This document shows, in pieces, positions 33,285 through 45,180 of a DNA stretch of 64,000 nucleotides (positions within the stretch are counted from its first letter, which is position 1; each line of letters opens with the position of its first letter). A program made the translations under genes and the position numbers. The notes beneath the pieces are model-generated. The model saw only the letters and a list, made by a program, of their open reading frames with translations, was not told the origin of the DNA and did not search any database. The stretch is from Opisthocomus hoazin (Eukaryota > Chordata > Aves > Opisthocomiformes > Opisthocomidae): assembly GCF_030867145.1 (NCBI RefSeq), contig NC_134419.1:1860001-1924000 (forward strand), written 5' to 3'.

Positions 33285-34648
33285 CTTCAGAAAGATCAGT
33301 TACCACTGAATGTATCCCAGAAGACACAGAGATTAACTGACCAATTGCACCACATTATACTATCTGTGATCCTGAGTCATTACTCGCCTCTGCGGGGGAA
33401 CGGCACAGCTCCTTGCCTACATCCTCCCTGGGGGAAACAGGCTCCCACCGCTGCCGAATCGTTCTTTGTAATTATTCTACAACTGGCATCAGTCCACACG
33501 TGTCCTTCCTGTTTTACTTACTGCATTAATTTCATGACCCTCATCAGCAAAATTCAAATCCAGGCTACCTTAACCTCCTCCACTTGGCTTTTACAGCTGC
33601 TTAGGATCTGTTAGTGCCAGCGCGGCAGAGCCACGACCCACCGGGGAGTGATCCTTCGCTCCCCCGGCTCCAAGCTCTCTAGGAAGGGCTGTGCCACATG
33701 CCCCCAAAGAGATTTAACTCTCCGCTCACAGACCTGAGCGTGCCCCAGCCAGGAGCTTGCGTGCTCATCGCAGACTGCAAGCAGCAGCATCGCCCTTCCG
33801 TGACGAGGATGTAATTACGGCTTTTGAAACCACGGGTTATTAAGCACCACATGTTGGGATAAGCAATTATTTCTTAGAGAGTTTAGCCTGCGAAAGAGGC
33901 AGTCACGGCTGGTCTGCACAGGGAGCCCGGGAGGAGCGGGGGACCGAGACGTGCCACCAAAGCGCCCAGCTTTGTTGGCGGTTGGGGTGGACGGGCAGGC
34001 GGTCTGCAGGGGACGCTGAGCAGAACCACGTTCCTGCCGACTTTTGGAAGTATTTTATTTCCCCTTTTAGAGCTGCTATTCCCCAATGGTGCACAGAATC
34101 AGGAGAAACATCTGTGGCACCGTCTTTAACCACGTTTTCAGCTGCAACTTCTGTGAAGGAGGAAAGAGCTCTGGATCATCCCCGCCTGGGGTGGGCGGCA
34201 CAGGGAGGGCCTCAGGCAGGGCTACCGGCCCCGGCAGCTGCGGAGTTTGTCCTGCTGTAGTTTAACAGCAACGATAAAAGAGTGAAGCTTTGCAAAAGGA
34301 TTTCTTAAACACCCCCATCTTGGGCAGCACGAGGGTTACAGACAAGATAGCCGGACCCTGAAGAGCCCCTTGGCCAAGGGTACCCGCATTTTCACATCTC
34401 CCAGTCGGAGCTGAGCTCTCAGCAGGGAGGTTTGCTCTTTCTGCTGCACGTCCCGGCAGCGGAGTGCCACAAACGCCCTTCATCACATCCTATGACCGGT
34501 GTGTTCCTCGTTTCCCAGCCCTGGCTGCAGCTTCCCCAGGGCTCGGCCTTGCCGAGCGTGCCAGCTGGGGACCGTCCTCTCCCCCGAGGCAGCTCAGCTC
34601 CGCGCCCGTTCCCTGATGGCTGCCTGCGCGCCCCGGCTTTCCGACTTA
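33285..34648. other. Intergenic, no gene seen
   Basis: Unique-looking. The stretch around 33800-34130 is AT-rich with GTAATTACGG and AAGCAATTATTT strings of homeodomain type, which may mark regulatory DNA but proves nothing alone. Confidence 0.5.
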
Positions 34649-35038
34649 GGATCACGGAATGCTTTGGGTGGGAAGGGACCTTTAGAGGCCATCGAGCCCA
34701 ACCCCCCTGCAGTGAGCAGGGACATCTTCAACGGGATCAGGGTGCTCAGAGCCCCGTCCAACCTGGCCTTGAACGTTTCCAGGGATGGGGCATTGACCAC
34801 CTCTCTGGGCAACCTGGGCCAGGGTTCCACCACCCTCATTATAAAACATTTCTTCCTTATATCCAGTCTAAACCTCCCCTCTTTCTGCTTGAAGCCATCA
34901 CCCCTTGTCCCATCACCCCCTGCCCTTGTCACGGCCCCTCTCCAGCTCTCTCGCAGCCCCTCCAGGCACTGGCAGCTGCTCTAAGTTCTCCCCGCAGCCT
35001 TCTCCTCCCCAGGCTGAGCAGCCCCAGCTCTCCCAGCC
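34649..35038 (-). repeat. CR1 LINE 3' fragment, divergent subfamily
   Basis: Starts GATCACGGAATGCTTTGGGT. The minus-strand translation holds a [16 protein letters not shown]-like block with several differences from the GC-rich copies. It is directly followed by another CR1 in the same orientation. Confidence 0.9.
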
Positions 35039-35047
35039 ATTCCCCCC

Positions 35048-35288
35048 AGAATGGTCGGGGTTGGCAGGGACCTCTGTGGGTCACCCAGCCCAACCCCCTG
35101 CCCAAGCAGGGTCACCCAGAGCCGGCTGCACAGCACCGCGTCCAGGCGGGTCTGGAATATCTCCAGAGAAGGAGACTCCACAGCCTCCCTGGGCAGCCTG
35201 GGCCAGGGCTCCGTCACCCTCAGAGGGAAGAAGTTCTTCCTCGGGTTCAGCTGGAGCTTCCCATGCTCCAGTTTGTGCCCGTTGCCCC
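35048..35288 (-). repeat. CR1 LINE 3' fragment, GC-rich subfamily
   Basis: 241 bp starting AGAATGGTCGGGGTTGGCAG and ending at GTTTGTGCCCGTTGCCCC. It adjoins the older copy with about 10 bp between, so two minus-strand copies lie head to tail. Confidence 0.92.
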
Positions 35289-35499
35289 ATTTACCCAGCA
35301 AATCCCCGTTTCTTCAATTTAGGGAGAAGGATACTGTGAGGGACTTCCCCAGCTCTGATCCAAGCCCAAGGTCACATCCAGAAAAAAACCCCATTCTAGG
35401 GGGAAAAAAGAGCATAGCTCTCACCCAGGCAATGCACCACCCCCTCCCGGTCACAGGCACAGGGATGGTTTTAATCGTCGCGGCGGGAGCCGCTGCCGC
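35289..35499. other. Short spacer before the DIRAS3 CpG island
   Basis: About 210 bp of unique-looking sequence between the CR1 pair and the CpG-dense region. No feature seen. Confidence 0.5.
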
Positions 35500-36330
35500 T
35501 CGTGCAACCCAAGAGCGGCCATGCTCAGGGAACCAAACCCAAAGCAATGGCGCCCGACGTCGAACCTCGGAGCCCGCCGGCTCCCCGCGCCGGGACTCGG
35601 GGAGCCGAGCTGCACCCCACCCCAGGCGCTCGCTGGCTAATTACGACGGCCATGTTAACGTGTCAGGGCCCAGCTGGCGCGGCCCCTCGCTGGGCGGCTC
35701 CGGAGGAGCGGGTTCGGCTGCCCACAGCCCCTCAGAGCCCAGCGCGGCCGACGGCCATTTTGGGCGTGAGGGGGGGCGCGTGCCGCGCCTCGGCGGGAAG
35801 GGGAAGGGGCGGGGGCGCCCCCTGCCGGCCAGCATGGCGGCGGCGGCCGGGGAGGCGGCCGGGGCGGGCGGGCGTGCGGGGAGGGGACGCGGGCGATCCC
35901 CGGGAGGGCGGCGGGGCGGTGTTCGGGGGAGAGCTCTCTCCGGAATGAGGAGGAACTCGGGCTGGCCGGCGTGAGGGAGCCGGATGGGAGCAGCGGAGCT
36001 TGGCGGCCATAGCCCGGCGAGGGTGGGCGGCTTCCCCGGGGGAGCTGCGGCCACCGGCGGCGGCGGGGGAGGGGAGCCCATCCGCATCGTACGTTTTTGA
36101 GGTAAAATCAGCCTTAAATTGGAGCTTGGGGGGGGGGGGCTGTGTCGGTGCCTGGAACGAGAGGGACGGGGCGGCGGCACCCGGCTGCGGCAGCGCTGAC
36201 CGCCCGGTGTGGGGCTGTGGGGAGGCCGCGGGTTCGAGACCCGGCGGTGGCGTCTGGGGCCCCGCACCGTGCGGGAGGGGAGAGCCGGGGCCGCCGAGCG
36301 GGGCAGCTCCCCGCAGCCCCGGGGGGAGGA
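35500..36330 (+). promoter_or_regulatory. DIRAS3: CpG island, probable DIRAS3 promoter and 5' exon
   Basis: About 800 bp with dense CpG and GGCGGG boxes, bounded by CpG-poor DNA, starting 1.2 kb upstream of the DIRAS3 start codon. Mammalian DIRAS3 has an untranslated first exon and an intronless coding exon. A possible donor here is GAG|GTAAAA at 36102, before a run of about 12 G at 36128. TSS and exon limits are inferred. Overlapping open frames of 150-300 codons on both strands reflect GC content. Confidence 0.7.
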
Positions 36331-36596
36331 AGAGGAGCATCCCCTCCCACTTGGTCCCGGCTCTGTGGGTGGCCACAGGTGAATTAATTTCCACCCCTGG
36401 CATCGGGGTGCGTGGGGTGTGTGCCTTAGCTCTTTATTTCCCCTTAATGCAAGAAAAAAGGGATGGGAGCACTTTACTCAATTGCTTCTTTCGATAACGA
36501 GCCATAAAATCACCTGGATGATGTGAACCGTTTCTTTCTCTTTCTCTCCCCCCTGCTCCCCTCTGTCCCTGCTGCCCCCTCCCTCCCTGCCTGCAG

Positions 36597-36680
36597 CCCT
36601 CCTCCGTCCGGGGGTTCGTACGCTGGAAGGACTTTGGCTTTCTCGGTTGAGGTCTCCACGCGTGTCGCGGCGCAGCCAAG
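36597..36680 (+). other. DIRAS3: DIRAS3 5' UTR part of the coding exon
   Basis: A long pyrimidine tract (about 36545-36595) ends in ctgcctgcag, a strong acceptor. The 84 bp to the ATG would be the leader. The start context is AAG|ATG with A at -3, a good Kozak site. An unspliced leader is the alternative. Confidence 0.6.
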
Positions 36681-37277
36681 ATGCCCGAGCAGAGCAACGA
36701 TTACAGGGTGGTGGTGTTCGGGGCGGCGGGGGTCGGCAAGAGCTCCCTGGTGCTGCGTTTCGTGCGGGGGACTTTCAGGGAAACCTACATCCCCACGATC
36801 GAAGACACGTACCGGCAGGTGATCAGCTGCGACAAGAGCATCTGCACCCTCCAGATCACGGACACCACGGGGAGCCACCAGTTCCCTGCCATGCAGCGGC
36901 TGTCGATATCCAAAGGGCACGCTTTCATCCTGGTGTACTCCGTCACCAGCAGGCAGTCCATGGAAGACCTCCAGCCCATCTTTGAGCAGATTTGTCAGAT
37001 TAAAGGGGACATCCAGAAAATCCCCATAATGTTGGTGGGTAACAAAAGTGACGAGACGCAGAGGGAGCTGGAAGCCAGCGAGGGGCAAGCCTTAGCCAGC
37101 AAGTGGAAGTGCTCCTTTATGGAGACGTCGGCCAAAATGAACTACAACGTGCAGGAGCTCTTCCAGGAGCTCTTGAATCTGGAGAAGAGGAGAACTGTCA
37201 GTCTCCAGGTGGATGGGAAGAAATCCAAGCAGCAGAAAAAGAAAGATAAGCTGCAAGGCAAGTGCTCTGTTATGTGA
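36681..37277 (+). CDS. DIRAS3: DIRAS-family small GTPase, probable DIRAS3
   Basis: Intronless 198-codon frame for a membrane-anchored Ras-family GTPase. P-loop GAAGVGKS at 14-21, switch [10 protein letters not shown] at 36-44, DTTGSH at 61-66, NKSD at 121-124, ETSAK at 148-152, a lysine-rich stretch near 180-194 and CAAX box CSVM at 195-198, predicted to be farnesylated. Residue 16 (Ras Gly12) is Ala and residue 65 (Ras Gln61) is Ser, so low intrinsic GTPase activity is expected. Most of the sequence resembles DIRAS1/2. Ala16, NKSD and VQELF agree with DIRAS3 as I recall it, and the position just downstream of WLS in the same orientation supports DIRAS3. The roughly 34-residue N-terminal extension of human DIRAS3 is absent. 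DIRAS2 is the alternative name, less likely by synteny. Confidence 0.9.
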   Translation: MPEQSNDYRVVVFGAAGVGKSSLVLRFVRGTFRETYIPTIEDTYRQVISCDKSICTLQITDTTGSHQFPAMQRLSISKGHAFILVYSVTSRQSMEDLQPIFEQICQIKGDIQKIPIMLVGNKSDETQRELEASEGQALASKWKCSFMETSAKMNYNVQELFQELLNLEKRRTVSLQVDGKKSKQQKKKDKLQGKCSVM

Positions 37278-37500
37278 TTGACTTTGGCCGGACTCGCACC
37301 GCTGGGCCGTGGTTCGGTCGGAGCACGGACTCCCACAGAAAATACGTTTCTGCTGGAGGTTTCAGACGAATCCATGCCTCGCAGGGCTATTGCTTTTCTC
37401 TGAAATCTCCGCTGGATTATTTTATGTGTTGGTTTTAAAGAGGATGGCTTTCTGCATGTTTATTTTTTTAACACAATAAATGTTCAGTGTTAGCAATGAC
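37278..37500 (+). other. DIRAS3: DIRAS3 3' UTR
   Basis: About 220 bp from the stop codon to just past the AATAAA signal, followed by a GT-rich stretch (TGTTCAGTGTTAGC). This gives a short 3' UTR. Confidence 0.7.
37475..37480 (+). terminator. DIRAS3: DIRAS3 poly(A) signal AATAAA
   Basis: Canonical AATAAA about 200 bp after the stop codon in an AT-rich context, with TGTTCAGTGT downstream. Cleavage is expected about 15-25 bp later. Confidence 0.75.
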
Positions 37501-39967
37501 ATGTGACTAGGAGTTTTTAATGCAAGCAGTTTACAGAAGAGAAAAATGTCAGTCAGGAGCAAACATCTCTATTCCTGTGAGTACATGCTAGCTTTTAAGT
37601 ACTGCCAGCTCGAAAGAAGTCATAGTTTCTCTAATACATATGCTTCAGAAATTGTTTTCAGGCATCTATTGACCAGAGCAAGTCTTTAACAAAGCGAGGC
37701 GTTTGCGCTGCGGATGAACACGTATGTGGCTCCAGATGCTTACTTTTTTGGCAGACAGACCGGCTCGCCTACCAAAGACGCAGTTTTGTGATGGTAGAAG
37801 CGAAGTTTTCCTGTGTGCCGTGCGATTCCTGAGACTTCTGCGGTTCCGTGAGTGATTACAGCCGTACCTGCACACCGTCGGGCTGTTTGCTGGTTTTACC
37901 CCCTTGGCTTGGCTTCCCCTGTTCCCCGAGGCAGGAGGTTCTGCGTGCTCTGGCTCCAAATCCAGGGGTGACTCTCGGCACCCTTGAGCACGAGCGGCCT
38001 CCTCCACGAAGGCGAGCAGGTTGTTGTGAGTGCCGGTTGATGCAGTCGCTGGTTGTCTTGGCGCTCGGCCTTTCCTTTCTCAGCTGTCAGGGTTGAATGT
38101 GGCTAAAGCGACTTTTGCAAAGTCTTCCTGGAGTTTTCATAGATATTTATTTCCCCCCCCTCTTACTTCGTCCAAGTTACCCAGGTTTTAGTTGAGACGT
38201 ATGACAAGTCGGTTCAGGTAACGCTGCTTCGGGAAGAAACATCTACGCCTGGAAGGTGCCCGTTTAACGCAAACTCCTCTCTGATGGAAACTTTTAGCAG
38301 AGACTTCCCACAGCGGAAAGGACTGGAGGCACGGGCTTATCTCAGCTCCCTCGCCCTGCCTTTTTTTTGGGGGGGGCAGGGAGCTGTTGTTAACAAGAGA
38401 CAAGCATGCTAAGCATCATCTGTAGTGCATGGTTGAGAAAGATTTCAAGAAAATAAGTGCGGGTATTCGCCGTCAGCTGCAGATCTCCCACTTTGTGTAT
38501 GTACTGGTCCAAGCAGAAGGCTGTAGGGACTTCAGTATTGCACTGCAGATCTGATTTTCACGTAACGTAGTCATGACGCTAGAGGCACGGGAGAGGGGAA
38601 GTGCTGCTTTTTATAGCGCTTTTCCAGTGAAATTATTTGATTGTTGAAGATGAACCGGAGATGCTGGAAAGTACATAGGCTTTCTTGGTTTGAAAGCATT
38701 AGTGTCTATTAATAACTGCTGGTTTTCTATGGGAGATGCTAGAGAAGGGCCTTTTCTCCCAGCGGTTATTCATGTGGTGCGGACTCCTACGCAACGCCGC
38801 GAGGTCTGTACCGGTGTCAGTATCCCATACGTTTGAGCCACTCTCACAGTCCACCTGCGGATGCTGCGTTGTCGCCCGTGTCTGTCCGTGAGCTGCTTTT
38901 CCAGCCTCCTCGGGCTGTTCCCATGCACACGTGAGGGGTCCGTGTGTGCCGAGGGAGTTTGCCCCTATTACAGCTGGAGCCCTCACGCCGCTTGATTCGG
39001 CAGAAAATCTTACCGCTACGATTTCGGAAACCCCGGCAAGTTCTGCGTGAGGGTTTGGTGCTGACTGAAGCGTTACGCTTGCTTGCCGAAACAGAGTGCC
39101 GGCTTGGCAAGCTGGTACAAGGGCTCCGCACCTGGTTTTTGTTGTTGGGGGTGATGTCCCGCGAGCTTCCTGCGGTGCTGGCTGTGCCGCTGCCGCGCGT
39201 GGCCTTCGCTCTGCCGCGGTCGGGGCGAGTCGGGCTGAGGGGTGGCTGTAGGAGCAGCCATAACGGCTTGGCGTGGAGAGAACACTGGCTTTTTCCAGCA
39301 TGGGTTTTGAGCTCTCCAGTCTTTCACTTCCAAGCAGTTACACAATGCTGCTCGGTGGGTCATTTTTAGCATCTGGCAATTATTATTGCAAAGACTATTT
39401 CAGTTCCAGCCCTTTGAAACCCCTACAAGTCACTTTAAGCCTTTTTAAAATGTCAAGAGACCTAATCCTGTCTCCACGACTCCCACGGCCTGCGCGGAGA
39501 CGCCTGTGCACAGGCAGGGCGGCGCGTAGCTGCAATTATTCACGCGGCCGAGGCGCTCTGCAATGTGTCGTTAGCACTGCGGCCGTTTCCCTGGATGCGC
39601 TGTGGAGATCGCTGCGGAGGGGGCTCCGGCAGAGCCCCCGGCAGATCCCCGAGCTGCCTACGAGAGGGGGTCCCGCGGGGCTGGGTGGGCGATGGAGATG
39701 GTGCTGGGGGGCTCACGTCCCAGCCTAGCAGCTTGGAGCGGCTCGGGGACGGGTGAGGGCTGGCGCGGCGGCCTCTCGTTCTGTGTAAATCGTCTCTGCT
39801 TTGGGTGTGCTAGCTCGACTGTGTTGTGAATTAAAACTGTGTTAACAAATAAATTGCAAAATTGTATTGGTTTCCATATAAACTGAACTAGCCTGATTTT
39901 TGTGTGTGTAATGTATCATTCTTACAAGAAGGGAAATTTATGTTAATTGAACTGGTGCCTGTCAAGA
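37501..39967. other. Intergenic, no gene seen
   Basis: Mixed unique sequence with no CR1 until 39968. Open frames up to 200 codons (38699-39301, minus) have overlapping partners on the other strand and no domain. Confidence 0.6.
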
Positions 39968-40114
39968 TGTTGTGGAGTCTCCTGCTCTGGAGATATTCCA
40001 GCCCCGCCTGGACGCGGTGCTGTGCAGCCTGCTCTGGGTGACCCTGCTTGGGCAGGGGGTTGGGCTGGGTGACCCACAGAGGTCCCTCCAACCCTGACCA
40101 TTCTGTGATTCTGT
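39968..40114 (+). repeat. CR1 LINE 3'-terminal fragment
   Basis: 147 bp beginning at TGTTGTGGAGTCTCCTGCTC and ending ATTCTGTGATTCTG. Its tail and 3' UTR match the GC-rich subfamily. Confidence 0.93.
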
Positions 40115-43100
40115 TGGCTAAAAAAAGTTCCATGCAAATCTAAATTACAGGGCCGTGTCTTCACAGTCTTCCAGGGAGCGATGTGGAGAATGACTATAGT
40201 TTGTAACAGAGCGAAAAACACCGTATGGCTTGGGGGTGCTCGTTAATCATTACGAAACGGCGGCCATGTTCCCCTAGTAGCTGAGCTTTCCTTCACGCGC
40301 CGCGTGTTCCTCGCAGCCCGGTGCAGTGGGTCGGTGCGTGCTGGAGGCATCGCTGCCCTTGCGCCCGTCCCGCCGGCAGTCTGGGGCCAGCGGCGTTGCT
40401 CCGCTGGAGAATAGCTGGAGATCCGTCGGGTTTGGGGACGGACGGGTAAGTTTTTGCTAAAAGGGTCCTTGGAGCGAGATGTGCCTCGTGCAGCTAGCGT
40501 CTGAGGAGTTTATTGCACGCCTGCTTGAGTTTTATTTCTCATGTAGGAGCATTTTGCTGAATTAAAGGAATAATGATTTTTCTTTAAGGATTAAAGTATT
40601 TTGTAGCGTAAGGAATATACTTTGGAAGTAAATGCTTTTGCCTTTTTTTGAGTAAGTACAGTTTAAAAAAGTGGACAGATCTGTGTTGGGTTTTTTTTGT
40701 ATGTTTTTCAGAAAAAGCAGGAGATACTCTGAGGAGAAGCGTTCAGGTGAGATGGCTCGTCTGAGGTAAGCTCGCCGTTCTGCTGGCCGGCACAGCTCTG
40801 CGCTGCGTTACGGGCTTTGTCCTCCTTGCCGCCAGCGTGCTTTTCCCTGAGGCAGCGACAACGCGGTTTTATGGAGCTATTTATGCATCCCGTAAACTTC
40901 AGCTTGGAGACATGCCTTGACACACTGTTCCTACCTGGTGAGCAGAATCATAACTCACTATTCCCCACGCTGGTTGGTTTTCTCTCTCTCTCCCCCCCCA
41001 CCTTCAATCGAACTTCATTTTGTCCCAGAACTCGCTGTTTTTCTGAAATGTTCGTCGTGAGCTCCGACGTGGCGAGACAAGGCCGTGGCAGGCGCTGGCA
41101 CGGTTTGTGGAGTTGCTATTAATGCCTCCATAAGGTTCTTTCCAGGATCACGAGGTGACCGCCGCTGAAGGTAAAAATTCCTTCTGCAGCCTCCTGAACG
41201 AACGGCGAGAGCGGTCGGTCGCCTGGGAGCAGGCTGAGGCGTTTTGGGCGAAGTCGCTGCGTTTGCTCGCTGCCCTCTGCCCCAGGACTTGACGAGGACT
41301 GGCGATTCCCAGCTCTGGCCAGCTAGGCAGGTATTTCCAGCAAGAACTCAACCCTGCCTTTCGGTTTCTGCGCCAAGCAGGCGCTTTGATTTGGAAGCAG
41401 CACGGACTGAGCGCAGCATTAAAGCAGCTTTTCCTTAGATCTGCGTTTCAGCATCTCGAGCTTGCTTTGAAGCTTGGCTCAAAGTTTGCTCTGAAAAAGC
41501 AGTTCCTTGCTTTCTACTGCTGCAGAGCTCTTAAATAATTTTCAGAAGCAGCACTGCAGTTCATTCCCAAGGACTTGTTCAGCAATATTCAGACTAGGAG
41601 GTGTCAAATCAGAAGAGGTTTAAAGGAGAAAGATAATAGCACCTTCTCTTTCTTTGCCAGGGGAAGAACTGTTAACAGCACCTTTCATTTTAAAGGTGTT
41701 CCAAGGTTTCCTCTCTGCAAGTCAGAAATTCAGACATTTCCCAGTTAGTAATGCACCTTATTTCCATGCAGCACTTGTCGACTGGCTTGGGGCAGCTTCC
41801 TCCCTGGATCCGGCCAGCAAAATTTGTGTGGAGAGAAAATACCAGGGAGGAGAATCACGAGCAGCTCTTCTGCGAAAAATGTGAGCAGTAGCTGGAGTGT
41901 CCACCCACACACGTATTTTAAAAACAAGCTGCCAGAATATTGCTATATTCTAATTCCTCTTCCCGGAGCAGGGCAGGCACATGATTAATGTAACAAACAG
42001 CTCTGAATAATAAGCCGTGTTGCTTTATATGCATGGTCCGTAGCTCCAAGGTGCTCGGCACGCTCTGGAAGAGTAAAAGCGCATCTTAATCGTCGTCTGC
42101 TATCTTCTACAGTTTCTGTGGGGCGATTTAAGTATGTTGAAAGCATCTGAGAGCTAATTAAAATGCTAAAGACTGCTTAAAACTAATTGCAGCATGGCAG
42201 CCTCCTAGTTAATGGGTATTGCTGTGACGGTGCCCCTAATTTTTTCCTCTTTTTCCCTCTTTTGAACATACATCTAACAATGCGAAAGAACAGGAGGAGC
42301 GGTGAAAGGAGGGAAAGACACAAAGACCGGCGCTGCCTCGGTACGGGCATGGGGGCCCACCATGGCCCATCGCTTCTCAGCAGCCGGCGCTGAGAACTTG
42401 CTCCCTGACTGGAGGAGACACCCAAGGCCGTTGATCTGCTGTATAACAGCAGCTCTGCGACCCCCCCAAGCTCTGCCGACGAGGGTGAGTGGGATCACAG
42501 GGCTCTTCCCGACCTGGAAGCAGCAGCCGGGCATGTGACAGGCATCCGTGACCGCGCAGCGAGGGCCAGGCAGAGCCCCCCAAAAATGTGTCCTGAGCTG
42601 TGCCCGCGGGCACTCGGCTGCAGGAGAACGCTGCGTTTTCCCGAGCTGTTTGGGGTCGATGCTGTGTGTGTATTTATTTAGCTCTGGTCAATGCAATGAG
42701 CTATGTCTGTGGGAGACTGACTCCTATTTAGCTCTAGTGAAAATTTCAGTGCTGGCAGAGAGCAGGAAGCGGAATCCAACCAAAACTCACTTTCTGGGCA
42801 CAGCTGTCCCCCAAAGCGCCAACGCGACTCGGGTGCCCGGTCCCTCTGGCTCCGGGAGGCCCGAGGCAACAGGGCACTGCGCAGCCGGCGTCGTTTGGCA
42901 GCGTTGCACTTGTACCCTGCTGAATACACAGAGTTACCCCGGGCTGCTCTCCTGGGCTGCTCCTCGGATGGCCGGGCGGGTCTGCAGCTCGTCTGTCCCA
43001 GCGACTGCCTGCTGAAGGCGGCAGATGCGGATCTAGACGCAGCGCTGGATGAAAACCTGACCCTCCGAGAGCAGCGGGAACCTCGCTGCTGGCGTGAGTA

Positions 43101-45180
43101 GCTACAGTGCTAACTCCAGAGCAAAGCACGTCTGCTTCCCAGCTGGAAACTGTCTCCTGCTGGAAGGTATTGCATCTGTTTTTAATGATTGCAATTTAAG
43201 GCATTTTATTGATAACGAGGTGTTATTAACACAGCCGTGAGGAGACCCTTGCACCTCACCAGCTGAGCCCTCGACGTCTTCTCCAGCTACAGCGAGGTGG
43301 TTTTCTTACACCCGTGAATGCTAAAATACGTAGCACCCACTGCTGAACCATCTGGGTGGCACGGAAGCAAAAACCTTGCGTCTTGAGGGACAGCGAGAGC
43401 CGTGGTGTTTCACCTCTGCTTTTCGGAAAGGGCTCTTCTGAGGCGACAGCCGTTCATACCCAGAGGTGGGGCTGAAATAAAACACATCAGCATCAGAACA
43501 ACATCCACGGCGGAGCAACCTGGGCGTGCAGGGGTGCTCCGGGCTGCCCGGGAGAGGTGTGGGTGTTGGCGTTTGAGGTTGTCAACCAGAAATGCAGAGA
43601 ATCCGGCCAACAGCAGCACCGACTGCACGGCAAAGCCTTGGGGTGAGCTTTACCGGGCCCGTGGCTCCCGGGGCTGAGCCCGCAGTGGAGCAGGAGTGGG
43701 CCATGGGTGCCCACGGGTACGTCCCACAGTCCCTTGGACCTGGCGGCTCCCACCCTGCCGTGGGGCGAGCATCTGGCCGGGCTGGGGAGCCGGCACGGCA
43801 CGGCACCGAACACTCCGGCATGGGGACCCGCGGGGAGCTTTCTTTTTATATCTCAGTGATGCATTTATGTTTCTCAGACTAAAAATATCTAAGGATGGAG
43901 ATGTGAAGACTCTTCTCTCCTACGTTGTCGTTTCTTCTTTGTTCCTACATGTTTTTTTCCAACCCCAGCATCCCGTTATCTGCCTCAGGCTGCCCGTGGG
44001 CTCCCGAGGGACAAGCAGCTCGCACCCAGGCAGTGAAAATCCCTCCCTGGAGGGAAAAATCCACCTGTCAGCTGGGATCCCCGGACAAAAACCAAGGTCT
44101 GGTCTGAGAAGGGACCGATGAAGAGGCTTCTTCAGCCAGCGTTGGCTGCCCACATCCCGATGCTGTTGAGCAGACAGCTCTTGGCTGCGTCACTGCCATC
44201 GCTGCTGTCACTGCCGCCGCCGGCTCGGAGCATCCCAGGGGATGGAGGTGTAGGGGATGGAGCCGACCCCGGCCAGCAGATAAAACCTACCTCTGCAGAA
44301 AGCTCAGCCCTGAACGGGGCCATACAGGCTTGCTGAGATTAATCTGGAGGTGAGGGGGTGACGGATCGTTCTCCCTCTGCCTCCGAGGAGCAGCGCAGCG
44401 GGGCTGCGAGGCGTAGGTCTGTCCCTGTGCAGCCCTGCCACGTCATTTCTACGAAGTAAGGCCCACAAAAGGAAAGGGGAAGAAAATTAATAAATAAGGG
44501 GATGTTTGTGCTCAAATTGTTTCAGCTGTTTCTGCTGTCAGATGCTTTACCAGCTGGCCAAGCTGAAACGGGGAGATGGGCTGGTTTCTTGATTATCTGG
44601 AAAGATGAGCCAGAATGTGGCTCAAAAATGGAAAATATTTCTACTGACTCTAAGAAATTACTCTTTCCCACAGGCGTAATTCCAGGCATTGATTTGTTAG
44701 GCTCTTTTTTCGGTTAAAAAATAGTCTTTACGCACAGGAAAGAGGATGCTGACGTGTGGCTGGTGTTTGTCCATAACGCGAGTCACGCGCAACAGCAGGA
44801 GATTTGGTGTTTTAATATTTTTTGTGGCATTCTGTACTGCTGGAAACAGCCTTGGCACGGCCCGGGGTGCTGCCGGGCTTCCCGGGCGATGCTCGGCACG
44901 GGCAGGGCTGTGCTCCCGGCTGGGTGCAGCCCATGGGACGCAGAGGGGGAGAGAAGCAGCTTAACCCCCTGCCCTTTCTGTGCTGAGCTGGCTGGCAGAG
45001 GCGAACAGCAATATTTCTCTCGTAGTCTGTCTCCTTTAGCAGAGCCCATTCAACAAAAATAGCCAAGATAATGAATTTTTTAATTTTTTTTTTTTTAGGC
45101 TTGTTCATTCAGGCTTTGCTCTGGGGATGCAAGAAAGTGGAGTGCTGGGGGGGCTGGGATGGAGCCGGCTGGCAGCAGCA
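40115..45180. other. Intergenic desert with AT-rich islands
   Basis: Five kilobases with no CR1 copy, unlike the rest of the window, and no gene that I can support. AT-rich islands at about 41500-42260, 42655-42790, 43160-43250 and 44480-44730 contain TAAT/ATTA and TATGCAT strings. Absence of CR1 plus such islands is compatible with regulatory DNA, but conservation cannot be judged here. Confidence 0.5.

Noticed and set aside
34432-35974. Open frames of 296 and 307 codons
   Set aside because: They cross two antisense CR1 copies and the DIRAS3 CpG island, mixing unrelated sequences. No domain and no conserved start.
36681-37277. Processed retrocopy of DIRAS2 as explanation for the intronless frame
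   Set aside because: DIRAS-family coding regions are normally in one exon. The locus is syntenic, the frame is intact with a CpG island, a splice acceptor before the ATG and its own poly(A) signal, and DIRAS3-type residues are present.
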